This document shows positions 8,964 through 17,058 of a stretch of 47,388 bases of DNA, in pieces (the stretch's first letter is position 1; every line of letters begins with the position of its first letter). Source of the stretch: Solirubrobacterales bacterium (GTDB lineage Bacteria; Actinomycetota; Thermoleophilia; Solirubrobacterales; 70-9). The notes beneath the pieces were generated by a model. The model searched no databases. It had not been told where the DNA came from and saw only the letters and a list, made by a program, of their open reading frames with translations. The position numbers were made by a program, and so were the translations under genes. The DNA lies in contig JAGQUO010000006.1 of the NCBI GenBank assembly GCA_020438445.1, positions 1 through 47,388 on the forward strand, written 5' to 3'.

Positions 8964-9422
8964 TCAGACCCGCACGAAGCGGCCGAGGATGTACGGCCAT
9001 CCCTGATCGGAGGCCATCGCGTCCCGATAACCCGCCGCACCCTCGCCGTAGCGCTCGAACCCGTGGTGTCTGAGCCCGACCCGCGTGTCCTTCTCGCCGC
9101 CGTCGAACCGCAGCTCGACGACCCCCGCCCGCTCGGCATCGGGCACCGGCTCACGCCCGGCGCCGATCTGCCAGGTGAAGCCGAGCTCCTCCGGCGGTTG
9201 CCAGTGCACGACGCGGCCCCAATCGCAGCGGAAGCCGTGAGGGCCGAGCTCGAAGCAGGATCCGTCGGGCCTGGCTTCGATGCCGATCCGCTCCAGCACC
9301 TCCCCCGACCACGTGTACTCCGGCGGCCACCACTCTCCGAGCTCGTCGACGAATCGCGAGAAGGCGGCCTCGGCGGGAAGCCCGATGTTCACCTCGTGCT
9401 CAACCGGTTCGAGTTCGTCCAT
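8964..9422 (-). CDS. SRPBCC (AHSA1-like) domain protein
   Basis: 152-residue START/Bet v 1-fold protein with a hydrophobic ligand pocket. It begins with the typical VEHEVNIGLPAEAAFSRFVDELGEWWP, continues with DWGRVVHWQPPEELGFTWQIG and VVELRFDGGEKDTRVGLRHHGFERYG, and ends in a C-terminal helix (GYRDAMASDQGWPYILGRF). This matches AHSA1-type SRPBCC proteins of unknown ligand. It stands alone between the Cys-repeat protein promoter region and the MFS gene, all on the minus strand. The start ATG is followed directly by the conserved region. Confidence 0.88.
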   Translation of the reverse strand: MDELEPVEHEVNIGLPAEAAFSRFVDELGEWWPPEYTWSGEVLERIGIEARPDGSCFELGPHGFRCDWGRVVHWQPPEELGFTWQIGAGREPVPDAERAGVVELRFDGGEKDTRVGLRHHGFERYGEGAAGYRDAMASDQGWPYILGRFVRV

Positions 9423-9501
9423 GTCCGTCGGCTACCCGGCGAGGGCGAGCGCACACACACTCCGGCCGCCCCGAAACGTCGAGTTGCGGTGAGCAACCGC
9501 C

Positions 9502-10767
9502 TCAGCCCGTCCTGCCGGCTCCCATTGCAGCCTTCAGATGCAGCGGCCGCCGCAGGTAGAAGCCGCCGGCGAACAGAAGCAGGATCGAGCAGACCAGGAG
9601 CCCACCGGCGATCTCGATCCGGTCGAAGAGCGCGCCGAGCAGGATCGCTCCGAGCGAGAGACCGCCCAGGGTGACGGTGAAGAAGAATCCGGTCATGACG
9701 CCCGAGAGCTCCTCGCGGGCGAGCTGGAGGCCGGTCAGGCAGACGACGAAGAGGATGTCCCAGGCGCTGCCGAGGAAGATCATCCCGAGCAGGATCAGCG
9801 CGAACTCGACCGACTGGGAGACGACGGTGAAGCTCGTCGGGGCGATCATCGCGACGAGTGCGAGGGAGGCCGCCGAGCCGATCAGTGCCGCTCCGAGCAA
9901 TCGCTGCTGGTCGATCCGCATCTCGTAACGGGTCCTGATCCAGTTGCCGGCCAGCCCTCCGACCGCGAGGGCGGCGAGCATGAACCCGAGCAGGTGCGCT
10001 CCGTCGCCCTGTGAGCGGGCGATCGCGGGCGCCAGCTCCTGGATCGGGGCGACGGTCAGCGAGAACGTGAGCGCGACGATGAGGAAGACGCGAAGCAGCG
10101 GATCCTCGAACGCGGTCTCGGCAGCGCTGCGCAGCGGGATCTTCCTGGTCGCATGGGAGCCGGCGGCGAGCGGGAGCGAGACGATCAGAAGGACGTAGAT
10201 CACGTCCGAGAGCGAGTTGAGCGCGAAACACGCACCGGCCCCCGCGGTCGCCACCACGACGCCGCCGATCGCCGGGCCGGCGAGGCGCGCGACGTTGTAG
10301 GAGACCGAAGCCATGCCCGTGGCTCGCTGGAGGAGCTCGTGGGGAACGGTGCCCATCACGAGCGCGGTCTGGGCCGGGCTCGCGAGCGAGTTGGCGATGC
10401 CCATTCCGAGGACCGGGAAGTAGATGGCCAGGACGCTGGTCTCGCCATCCCAGGCGAGCACCGCGAGCAATGCGGCGAATGCGGACTGGATCGACGACGA
10501 GATCACGACGATCCTGCGCCGGTCGTGGCGATCGGCGAGCTCGCCGCCCCAGCTCGACAGGAAGAGCCCCGGACCCTTCGACGCGATCGTCAGGACCCCG
10601 ACCGCTGCCGCGCTCTCGGTGATGTCGTAGACGAGCCAGCCGGCGGCGACGATCTGCATCCACGATCCCAGGCCCGAGACGACCCGGGACGCAAGCGCGG
10701 CCCGGAACGCCGGGTAATGCAGCGGGCCCGGGGTTGAGCCTGGAGCCTGATGCCACGGGGCCTTCAC
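9502..10767 (-). CDS. MFS transporter, EntS/MFS_3-like exporter
   Basis: 421-residue membrane protein with about 11-12 hydrophobic segments. The N-terminal FRAALASRVVSGLGSWMQIVAAGWLVYDIT and the loop GGELADRHDRRRIVV (MFS motif A: G-x-LaDrxxRr) identify the major facilitator superfamily. The helices NSLASPAQTALV and ATGMASVSYNVARLAGPAIGG are typical of the MFS_3 group that includes enterobactin exporter EntS and macrolide efflux proteins. The substrate is unknown. The cytoplasmic loop between the two halves contains RKIPLRSAAETAFEDPLLR. It is divergent from the HAD gene, with 136 bases between starts. Confidence 0.9.
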   Translation of the reverse strand: MKAPWHQAPGSTPGPLHYPAFRAALASRVVSGLGSWMQIVAAGWLVYDITESAAAVGVLTIASKGPGLFLSSWGGELADRHDRRRIVVISSSIQSAFAALLAVLAWDGETSVLAIYFPVLGMGIANSLASPAQTALVMGTVPHELLQRATGMASVSYNVARLAGPAIGGVVVATAGAGACFALNSLSDVIYVLLIVSLPLAAGSHATRKIPLRSAAETAFEDPLLRVFLIVALTFSLTVAPIQELAPAIARSQGDGAHLLGFMLAALAVGGLAGNWIRTRYEMRIDQQRLLGAALIGSAASLALVAMIAPTSFTVVSQSVEFALILLGMIFLGSAWDILFVVCLTGLQLAREELSGVMTGFFFTVTLGGLSLGAILLGALFDRIEIAGGLLVCSILLLFAGGFYLRRPLHLKAAMGAGRTG

Positions 10768-10890
10768 GAGCCTTCCGCCTCCATGCGGTCGGTTTTCCTC
10801 TCGTTCCGTGCCGCTCCTGCACGGGCACGCGTGTCAAGGGTACCGGCGCCACCCGGGCGACCGACTCGCCGGCCCACCGCCGCTGAGCCC

Positions 10891-10896
10891 TAGGGT
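10891..10896 (+). promoter_or_regulatory. candidate -10 box of the HAD phosphatase gene
   Basis: TAGGGT lies 7 bases before the GTG at 10904, implying a leaderless transcript and supporting that start. Confidence 0.45.
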
Positions 10897-10903
10897 TGGT
10901 CGG

Positions 10904-11689
10904 GTGCCCGACATCGGGACCGAGAAGCCGCGTCTGCTGCTGGACATCGACGGCGTCCTTCACGTCGGCGAGGCGCCGCTTCCGGGCGCTGTCGACGCTC
11001 TGGTTGCGCTGCGCGACTTGACCGCCGGGATTCGGTTGATCACCAACACCACGTCGAAGCCGCGCGCTGCGATCGTCGAGCGCCTCCGGAGGATGGGCTT
11101 CAGGATCGCCGAGGACGAGGTGATCACGCCTGCCGCGACGGCTTTAGCCCTCTGCAGCGAGCGCGGTTTCGAACGGGTTCTGCTGCTCGTCCCGGAGGGC
11201 CTCCGGGAGGATCTCGCCGGGCTCCTCGAGCCGGCACCGGACCGGCGGCCCGAAGCGGTGATCCTCGGCGACCTCGGCGAGTCGTTCACGGCCTCCGTCC
11301 TCAACGAGGCCTTCCGAGCACTGCTCGAAGGGGCCGAGCTCGTCGCGCTCCAGCACAACCGTTATTGGCGAAGCGGCGAAGGAATGGTCATGGACGTGGG
11401 CGCCTACGCGGCTGCCCTGGAGTACGCGGCGGACGTCGAGGCGATCGTCGTCGGCAAGCCGTCGCCGCAGCTCTTCGAGGCTGCGCTCTGCAGAATCCCG
11501 GGCACGGGCCGGGCCTTGATGGTCGGCGACGACATCGAGGGCGACATCGGCGGCGCGCTCGGTGCCGGGCTCGACGCGATTCTCGTTCGCACCGGCAAGT
11601 ACCGGAGCGAGGCCGTCGCGGCCTCTGGGATCGAGCCGACCGCGACGATCGATTCGATCGCCGCCCTTCCGCAGCTGCTCACCCAATAG
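10904..11689 (+). CDS. HAD superfamily (IIA) hydrolase, HDHD2/LHPP-like
   Basis: 261-residue phosphatase of the haloacid dehalogenase superfamily, subfamily IIA. Motif I is LLLDIDGVLHVG (nucleophile D14, acid D16), motif II is ITNTTSKPR, the Lys motif is VGKPSPQLF, and motif III/IV is MVGDDIEGDIGGALGAG. All catalytic residues are present. Length and motifs match HDHD2/LHPP-like proteins and 4-nitrophenylphosphatase-type enzymes. The natural substrate is unknown. The GTG start is preferred because conserved sequence begins there and a TAGGGT box is 7 bases upstream; the frame is open further upstream without homology. Confidence 0.9.
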   Translation: MPDIGTEKPRLLLDIDGVLHVGEAPLPGAVDALVALRDLTAGIRLITNTTSKPRAAIVERLRRMGFRIAEDEVITPAATALALCSERGFERVLLLVPEGLREDLAGLLEPAPDRRPEAVILGDLGESFTASVLNEAFRALLEGAELVALQHNRYWRSGEGMVMDVGAYAAALEYAADVEAIVVGKPSPQLFEAALCRIPGTGRALMVGDDIEGDIGGALGAGLDAILVRTGKYRSEAVAASGIEPTATIDSIAALPQLLTQ

Positions 11690-11721
11690 CCTGGGGCCGT
11701 GTCAACCCCGCCGGAGCCAGC

Positions 11722-12411
11722 ATGAAGGTCTGCGTCGTCGGCGCGTCGGGAAAGCTCGGCCGCTACATGGTCCAGCACTGCCTCGACCGGGACTACGAAG
11801 TCGTCTGCGTCTGCCGCGAGAAGAGCATCGACAAGCTCGCCGAGTTCGGCGACCGGATCACGATCGTCCCCGGGCAGACCGACGATCGCGAGGTCATCGG
11901 GCGCGCGGTCGCGGGCTGCGACGGCGTCCTGACGGTGCTGATGCCTCGCGGCGTCAAGGGCTACTCGACGGGGACCGCCGAGGCGGTGCTCGCGGCGGCC
12001 GAGCCGGGCGCGCGACTGATCTTCTCGTGCGGTTGGCACATCAGCCGCGACGGCAAGGACGTCTACCCGCGGATGCTCAAGCTCCAGGTCGCCGTCTTCG
12101 GCCCCATCGCCAGGCTCCTGCGGTTCGCCGACCTCGACGACCAGGTCGAGGCCTGCGACCGGATCTTCGCCAGCGACACCGAGTGGACCGTGGTCCGCGG
12201 CAGCGACCTCGAGGAGGGCCCGAGCGAGGGTCTGCCGGTCTGGAGCCGGCACGTCGGCGATCCGATCCTCGAGAGCAACCGGACCAGGCGGATCGACTTC
12301 GCCCTGTTCATGGTCGCGGCGCTGACCGGCGACGATCTGGTCCGAGAAGCGCCGGCGATCACGAGCCGTCAGAGCGAGTCGGCGAAGGCTCACCAACCGC
12401 CCGCGAGCTGA
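11722..12411 (+). CDS. NAD(P)-binding Rossmann-fold protein, NmrA/atypical SDR-like
   Basis: 229-residue protein starting directly with the dinucleotide-binding fold: MKVCVVGASGKLGRYMVQHCL (GxxGxxG variant), then VVCVCREKSIDKLAEFGDRITIVPGQTDD and GCDGVLTVLMPRG, as in NmrA-like and atypical short-chain dehydrogenases. FSCGWHIS replaces the usual Ser/Tyr region and no clear YxxxK is seen, so it may bind NAD(P) without classic SDR chemistry. The ATG follows GGAG by 5 bases. A TAGCCT box inside the preceding stop region (11687-11692) may give it its own promoter. It lies 32 bases after the HAD gene. Confidence 0.85.
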   Translation: MKVCVVGASGKLGRYMVQHCLDRDYEVVCVCREKSIDKLAEFGDRITIVPGQTDDREVIGRAVAGCDGVLTVLMPRGVKGYSTGTAEAVLAAAEPGARLIFSCGWHISRDGKDVYPRMLKLQVAVFGPIARLLRFADLDDQVEACDRIFASDTEWTVVRGSDLEEGPSEGLPVWSRHVGDPILESNRTRRIDFALFMVAALTGDDLVREAPAITSRQSESAKAHQPPAS

Positions 12412-12557
12412 GCGGATCGCGGTCCGCCGACGGGCGCCGGATCACGGGCGCAAGGCGAGTAGCGCCGGATGCCGGCCCAGCGCACGGTGTCCGGGGCGTA
12501 TCGAGACCACTCGGTGTCCCGCTGCGCGACGTTGCGCCATGGCGGGCATCGAGCATC

Positions 12558-12563
12558 TAACTT
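12558..12563 (+). promoter_or_regulatory. candidate -10 box of the GH31 gene
   Basis: TAACTT ends 7 bases before the ATG at 12571, again the leaderless pattern. The rest of the 159-base gap (12412-12570) holds only a weak GCGGA/TCCGC hairpin just after the upstream stop. Confidence 0.45.
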
Positions 12564-12570
12564 GCCAGCG

Positions 12571-14820
12571 ATGCGAAGCGGACCGACCAGAGCGCACCGC
12601 GCGGCAGTCGCAGCGCTCCTGATCGCATGCGCCCTGGCACTGCCGGGCTTGGCCGACGCGCGCAGCGCAGTCGGTGCGCGGTCCGCTGTCGTATCCAGCG
12701 CCGGCGCCTCGGCGCGGATCGCCTACGACCCGTTGCAGATCAGCTTCGAGGATGCCCGCGGCAGGACGGTGCTGCGGGGCCTGACCGGCCGCGCAGGTGC
12801 ATCGACCGAGCTTCCCGGTCTCCCCCGCTCGCAGTTCGGCGCACCGGGCCCGGTACCGCCGACGCTCTACGCGCCCCTCAGCCTTCTCGTCGGCTCGGTC
12901 GGGATCGACCAGTTCCCGACCTTCCAGTGGAACGGAAACCTCGATTCCGTCACGGAGGCCGGGACGGAGTACGGAGCAGTCGCGGTCGAGCGGGCACGGG
13001 TGCGGGGGCCCGGCGTGCGGCTGATCGTCTCGACCAGCGACCCGAGCGGTCGCAGCCTGATCGTCGACGTGATGCCGGGGCCGCTGGCGGGGACGATCGC
13101 CGTCGCCGCAAGGCCCGACGATCCGTCCGGCGTCGCGGCGATCTCCGATTCCTTCCGCTCTCCGGCCGGCGAGGCGTTCCGCGGCTTCGGGGGCCGTCAC
13201 GACTCGCTCGACCAGGGCGGCAGCGAGTTCTACAACTGGACGCAGCAGGAGAACCTGAGCGCCCCCGGCCTCGGGGGCCCGGCTCCGCCCGGTGTCGACC
13301 CCGACACCTATCTGTTCCCGAACGGGGAGCACGCGGCGTACTACGTGCAGTCGTCGTTCGTCTCACCCGGTCGCTACGGGTTCCTGCTCGACCGCGACGA
13401 GCTGTCGCATTGGCGGCTCGCGTCCGATCGCGCCGACGCCTGGCAGGTCCAGAGCGCATCCCGCCGGCTCGAGTACGTCGTGGCGCCGGGCGGTTCCCGC
13501 ACCGCGATCCGCAGGCTCACGGCGATCAGCGGCCGCCACCGGGTGCCGCCGCGCTGGGCGCTCGGGCCGGCGCTCGACCGGCTCGTCGAGTTCCCGTCGC
13601 AGTCGGCGGAGGACTACGCGGCGGCGGTCCGCGACGACCTGAGGCAGCTGCGCGCGACCGGCACCGCGATCGACTCCTACCGGATCGAGGGCTGGCAGTT
13701 CCTGCCGCGGCCGTTCCTGCGCAGGGTGATCGCCGAGCTCCGGAACCGCGGGATCCGGCCGGTCGTCTACTTCCGCTCCTTCGTCGGCGAGGACGAGATC
13801 GGAACCGACGATCCCGGCGCCTTCGGCGAGGCGATCGATCGCGGCTTCGTCGCGACCGACGGAGACGGCGACCCCTACGTCTTCGACTCGAACTTCAGCG
13901 CACCGGCAGCACAGATCGACTTCACCGATCCCGCCGCGGTCCGCTGGTGGAAGCGGCGGGTCCGTGACGCGCTCCGGCTCGGCGCCGAAGGCTTCATGCA
14001 GGACTTCGGCGAGCAGGTGCAGGTGGACATGCACTTCGCCGACGGCTCGACCGGTGCGACGATGCACAACCGCCTGCCGGTCCTCTTCCACCGCGCGACC
14101 TACGAGGCCGTTCGCTCCTTCGAGCGCCGCCACCCGCGGCGCCACATCTACTGGTTCACCCGCAGCGGCTATTCGGGCACGCCGGGCTCGGCGCGTTACG
14201 AGATGGCGAACTTCCCGGGCGACGAGACGACCGACTGGAGCCGCTCGGCCGGCCTCGCGTCGCTGGCGCCGGACATGCTCAACCGCGCGATCGGCGGTGC
14301 CTGGGGGTTCACGACCGACATCGGCGGCTTCTACGACGTCCCCTACGGGCCGACGGACAAGGAGCTGTTCGTGCGCTGGGCCGAGTGGGCCGCGCTCTCT
14401 CCGTTCTTCCGGATCCACGGCTCGGTCGACGCCGGAACCCACACGCCCTGGTCCTACGACCGCGGGACGCTGCGCATCTACAAGCGCCTCGCCCGCCTTC
14501 ACCGGCGGGCCGAGCCGCTGATCCTCCGCCTCTGGCGCCGTGCCCACCGCACCGGCGTCCCGGTCGTCCGCCCGCTCTGGCTGCAGTACCCGTCGGATCC
14601 GCGGGCGGCCGCCCAGGAGCAGCAGTGGATGCTGGGACCCCACCTGCTGGTCGCCCCGGTGGTCGAGGAGGGGGCGGGCTCCCGGAGCGTCTATCTGCCC
14701 CGCGGCTGCTGGCGCGCCGCCGACGGCCGCCGGTACCGGGGGGCTGCAACGGTCACGGTCCCCGCCCCGCTCGGCCGGCTTCCCTGGTTCAAACGCTGCG
14801 GCACCCGGCCCCTGGGCTGA
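12571..14820 (+). CDS. exported glycoside hydrolase family 31 (alpha-glucosidase/xylosidase type)
   Basis: 749-residue enzyme with an N-terminal signal peptide (RAAVAALLIACALALPGLADA). It has the GH31 order: beta-sandwich N-terminal domain with the GFGGRHDSLDQ-like turn, a (beta/alpha)8 barrel, and C-terminal sandwiches. The nucleophile is probably Asp about 478 (GFMQDFGEQ) and the acid/base Asp about 551 (NFPGDETTDWS). ALSPFFRIHGS and PVVRPLWLQYPSDP are conserved GH31 signatures. The MQDFGE form recalls YihQ-type enzymes, but the sulfonate-binding QDW-type motif of sulfoquinovosidases is not seen, so the glycan substrate is open. The start is fixed by the signal peptide and a TAACTT box 7 bases upstream. 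No sugar transporter is adjacent. Confidence 0.92.
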   Translation: MRSGPTRAHRAAVAALLIACALALPGLADARSAVGARSAVVSSAGASARIAYDPLQISFEDARGRTVLRGLTGRAGASTELPGLPRSQFGAPGPVPPTLYAPLSLLVGSVGIDQFPTFQWNGNLDSVTEAGTEYGAVAVERARVRGPGVRLIVSTSDPSGRSLIVDVMPGPLAGTIAVAARPDDPSGVAAISDSFRSPAGEAFRGFGGRHDSLDQGGSEFYNWTQQENLSAPGLGGPAPPGVDPDTYLFPNGEHAAYYVQSSFVSPGRYGFLLDRDELSHWRLASDRADAWQVQSASRRLEYVVAPGGSRTAIRRLTAISGRHRVPPRWALGPALDRLVEFPSQSAEDYAAAVRDDLRQLRATGTAIDSYRIEGWQFLPRPFLRRVIAELRNRGIRPVVYFRSFVGEDEIGTDDPGAFGEAIDRGFVATDGDGDPYVFDSNFSAPAAQIDFTDPAAVRWWKRRVRDALRLGAEGFMQDFGEQVQVDMHFADGSTGATMHNRLPVLFHRATYEAVRSFERRHPRRHIYWFTRSGYSGTPGSARYEMANFPGDETTDWSRSAGLASLAPDMLNRAIGGAWGFTTDIGGFYDVPYGPTDKELFVRWAEWAALSPFFRIHGSVDAGTHTPWSYDRGTLRIYKRLARLHRRAEPLILRLWRRAHRTGVPVVRPLWLQYPSDPRAAAQEQQWMLGPHLLVAPVVEEGAGSRSVYLPRGCWRAADGRRYRGAATVTVPAPLGRLPWFKRCGTRPLG

Positions 14821-14844
14821 GCCGCTCGAGCCGATCGAGGAGGG

Positions 14845-15096
14845 TCAGTCCTCCTCGTCCCCCGGGCAGACGAGATGGTGGATCAGCTCCGGGAGTTGGT
14901 CGAGCTTCTCGCTGAGCGCGAGCCAGGTCGTCGCTTCGTCGAAACCGGGCGCCGCCAGGATCGGCTCCCAGGCGCCGACGCTCTGTCCGCAGTGCCCGCA
15001 CGGCGGCGGGTGAGGGATCCTCTCCACCGGCCAAAAGCTAGAAGCGAAGCTCTTTCCATTTGTCGGTGGTCGGTACGGACCTGCAACCGTACCCAT
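14845..15096 (-). CDS. small hypothetical protein with a CxxC motif
   Basis: 83-residue protein, not recognised. It carries PPPCGHCGQS (one CxxC pair), an ATTWLALSEKLDQLPELIHHL helix and a late Cys in LVCPGDEED. Possibly a small metal-binding or redox protein. Amino-acid composition is normal rather than Arg/Ala-skewed as in shadow frames. The region upstream of residue 20 is less GC-rich than its surroundings. It lies convergent to the GH31 gene, 24 bases away, and is not close enough to the molybdoenzyme stop to infer a shared function. The start at 15096 is uncertain; a real gene is more likely than not. Confidence 0.5.
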   Translation of the reverse strand: MGTVAGPYRPPTNGKSFASSFWPVERIPHPPPCGHCGQSVGAWEPILAAPGFDEATTWLALSEKLDQLPELIHHLVCPGDEED

Positions 15097-15118
15097 GCCC
15101 GGATCGGCTGAGCCCGAG

Positions 15119-16183
15119 TCAGCGCACGAGGACGCCGACCTCCTGAACCAGGTTGTTGCTCATGCCCTGTAGGTTCCACGGCTGCACGAGGGGCTGACGA
15201 TCGCCGCTCGCATCGGTCGCACGGCAGGCCAGCACGTGTGGGCCCGGCGTGGCGTCCCACTCCCAGCTCCAGCCGCGCCATGCCCATTCGCCGATCGGCT
15301 CCGTCAGCGTGGCATCGCGCCAGACCCCGTCGCAGGAGACCTCGACCCGTTCGATCGGCGCCCGGCCGCTCCACGCCCGGCCCCTCACCGTCACCGCGCC
15401 TCGATCGAGGTGTCGCGTGCGCTCGGGGAAGTCCGGGAAGCCGGGCGGGATCATCAGCGCTCGCGGCCGCATGCGGCTCACCGGCTCGCCGGGCTCCTCG
15501 TCGTCGGTCTGGAAGTGGTACGCCACCGCCTGGTGGTATCCCTCGAACGGCTCCGTCACCGCTTCGATCCGAGTCAGCCACTTGACGCTCGTCATCCCGT
15601 ACCAGCCTGGGACCAGCAGGCGCAGCGGGAACCCGTGCTGCGGCTCGAGCGGCCGGCCGTTCATCTCGTACGCGAGCAGAACGGACGGGCGCAGGGCCTC
15701 GTCGACCGTCAGTGAACGCGCGTAGTCGAGTTCCTCGCCTCCCTCGATGCCGTGGTCGGCTCCGGTGAAGATCAGCTCCACGGTGTCCTCGCCGAGGCCG
15801 GCCTCGGCGAGGATCCCCCCGAGTGGGGTCCCGGTCCAGCGCGCGGTCCCGATCGCCTCGTTCAGCCAGGGCTGGGAGATCGGCCTCGGCTCGAGCCGCG
15901 CGCGGCCGTTGCCGGCGCACTCCATCGTCACCGTGATCGTCTCCGCGGGCCGGCTTCTTATGTCGTCGAGGCCGAGCTCGAGCTCGCGCTCGACGTTGCC
16001 GCCGATCCGCAGCCGCCACCCCCCCGGGTCCAGCGCCGGGATGTCGAAGTGGACGAGCAGGTAGTGCAGGCCGACCGGCGTCACGTCGTGTCGCATTCCC
16101 TCCAGCGGCATCCCCCGGTTCCGGGTCGCCAGCGCGAGCTCGGTGTGGGTGATGAGCTGTCCCGACTCGGCCAGATCGGTCAT
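15119..16183 (-). CDS. sulfite oxidase-family molybdopterin-dependent oxidoreductase
   Basis: 354-residue molybdenum enzyme. The Moco domain shows the ligand Cys in TVTMECAGNGRARL, then WTGTPLGGILAEAGL, FTGADHGIEGG, YEMNGRPLEPQHGFPLRLLVPGWYGM and SVKWLTRIE, which are diagnostic of the sulfite oxidase/YedY-like superfamily. The C-terminal dimerisation (Ig-like) domain includes VEVSCDGVWRDATL and GPHVLACRATDASG. There is no Tat signal, so it is predicted cytoplasmic, and no haem domain. The ATG at 16183 has GAGGAG about 11 bases upstream; the frame is open to 16219. The electron acceptor and true substrate (sulfite or an organic sulfoxide/N-oxide) are not determinable. Confidence 0.92.
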   Translation of the reverse strand: MTDLAESGQLITHTELALATRNRGMPLEGMRHDVTPVGLHYLLVHFDIPALDPGGWRLRIGGNVERELELGLDDIRSRPAETITVTMECAGNGRARLEPRPISQPWLNEAIGTARWTGTPLGGILAEAGLGEDTVELIFTGADHGIEGGEELDYARSLTVDEALRPSVLLAYEMNGRPLEPQHGFPLRLLVPGWYGMTSVKWLTRIEAVTEPFEGYHQAVAYHFQTDDEEPGEPVSRMRPRALMIPPGFPDFPERTRHLDRGAVTVRGRAWSGRAPIERVEVSCDGVWRDATLTEPIGEWAWRGWSWEWDATPGPHVLACRATDASGDRQPLVQPWNLQGMSNNLVQEVGVLVR

Positions 16184-16319
16184 GTCGCTGAGTCTCCTCG
16201 CCGCGGCCCGAACCGTCAACTCGTTTGCGCCGACGGCCGAGAACGACCGTTAACTGCCTCTCTCGATGCGCCGCCATGACGCCATCAGCAGGATCGACAG
16301 GCGGACATTCGGCGCTCGG

Positions 16320-16589
16320 TCAGGAATCCTGTGACCGGGGGATCGCGCCGCCCGCCGACGACTGGCGCCTCGTCCTGATCAAGCCCCAGGCCGAGATCAG
16401 GGCCCAGCAGCCCTCCAGCAGCAGGAAGCCCCACTGCGACTCCTCGAGCGCCAGCCCGGCGAGGAGCGCCGAGCCGGCGACGTTGAGCCAGAGGTAGCTG
16501 GGCGAGTCCTGCGACAGCCTGCCGAGCTGCGCCAGCGCATAGGCGGCGAGGATCGCGACAGCGCCGCCGAGTTGCAGAGCCTGAGCCAT
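16320..16589 (-). CDS. CBU_0592-like small membrane protein
   Basis: 89-residue membrane protein with three hydrophobic segments: LGGAVAILAAYALAQLG, SYLWLNVAGSALLAGLAL and WGFLLLEGCWALISAWGLI. The pattern Y-L-x-LN-x-x-G-A, then Q-WGF-x-x-LE-x-x-WALIS, is characteristic of CBU_0592-like domain proteins, whose function is unknown. A TACAGT hexamer 9 bases before the ATG suggests leaderless transcription. The gap 16184-16319 downstream, before the molybdoenzyme start, contains no gene that I can support. Confidence 0.8.
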   Translation of the reverse strand: MAQALQLGGAVAILAAYALAQLGRLSQDSPSYLWLNVAGSALLAGLALEESQWGFLLLEGCWALISAWGLIRTRRQSSAGGAIPRSQDS

Positions 16590-16641
16590 CGGGCGCCGAC
16601 TGTAACCAGCGGGGTGGCCGGCAGCGATGCCGCCGGCCGGG

Positions 16642-16951
16642 GGTAGGCCGGCGGCAGCGGGAATCGAGCCCGAGGTCCCGGTTCTATGTCGACGATCCGC
16701 CGAGCCCCGAGGAGCTCACCGAAGCCCTCCGGATGCTCGGCATGAAGCCGTGGGAGCTGGCGCGGACGAAGGAGCCGCTCGCCGGGGAGGCCGGGCTCGA
16801 TGCTCTGGCCCGCGAGCAATCAGCCTGCGGTGATTGGGTCCGAGTCATGTGCGCGAACCCGAAGCTGATCGAGCGCCCGGTCGTGATCAGCTCGGACGGA
16901 CGGGCCCGCCTCGGCCGCCCGCCTGAGTCCGTCGGAGCATTGCTCGACTGA
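16642..16951 (+). pseudogene. arsenate reductase (ArsC/Spx-like) remnant, truncated and frameshifted
   Basis: The 3' part reads as an ArsC C-terminal domain: FYVDDPPSPEELTEAL, LGMKPWELARTKEPL, CANPKLIERPVVISSDGRA and LGRPPESVGALL to the stop at 16949-16951. A short upstream piece, AAAGIEPEV (from about 16651), fits the preceding ArsC helix/strand but is in another frame. Removing one C from the CCC at 16677-16679 would join them. The N-terminal segment with the catalytic Cys (CxxxxxR) is absent. Hence a non-functional fragment. The single-base shift alone could be a sequencing error, but the missing N-terminus could not. Confidence 0.75.
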
Positions 16952-16979
16952 CTTCGCTGCTCAACTCATAGCGAAGTCA
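16949..16979 (+). terminator. perfect 10-bp inverted repeat after the arsC remnant
   Basis: TGACTTCGCT (16949-16958, starting in the remnant's stop codon) and AGCGAAGTCA (16970-16979) flank an 11-base loop. Unlike the GC-rich hairpins elsewhere it is AT-balanced and followed by an AT-rich stretch that leads to the GNAT gene. It may be a terminator of the old arsC or an operator of the 17059 gene. Confidence 0.45.
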
Positions 16980-17058
16980 TATGACGCTCTTACTTTGATA
17001 TAAGTGGTTGATAAGACCGACTTCTTAATTTTGCTAAGTAGAGACCAAGGCGGTGCGC

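Noticed and set aside
11699-11725. Eight-codon upstream reading frame (GTG to TGA) overlapping the Rossmann gene start
   Set aside because: It could be a leader peptide because a TAGCCT box precedes it, but such a short frame is expected by chance and has no attenuator structure.
12469-12570. Upstream extension of the GH31 gene
   Set aside because: The signal peptide begins at 12571 and a -10-like box lies in the extension, so the longer form is unlikely.
14845-16183. Operon linking the small CxxC protein to the molybdoenzyme
   Set aside because: They are 22 bases apart on the same strand, but the small gene has no ribosome binding site or family support, so functional linkage is not claimed.
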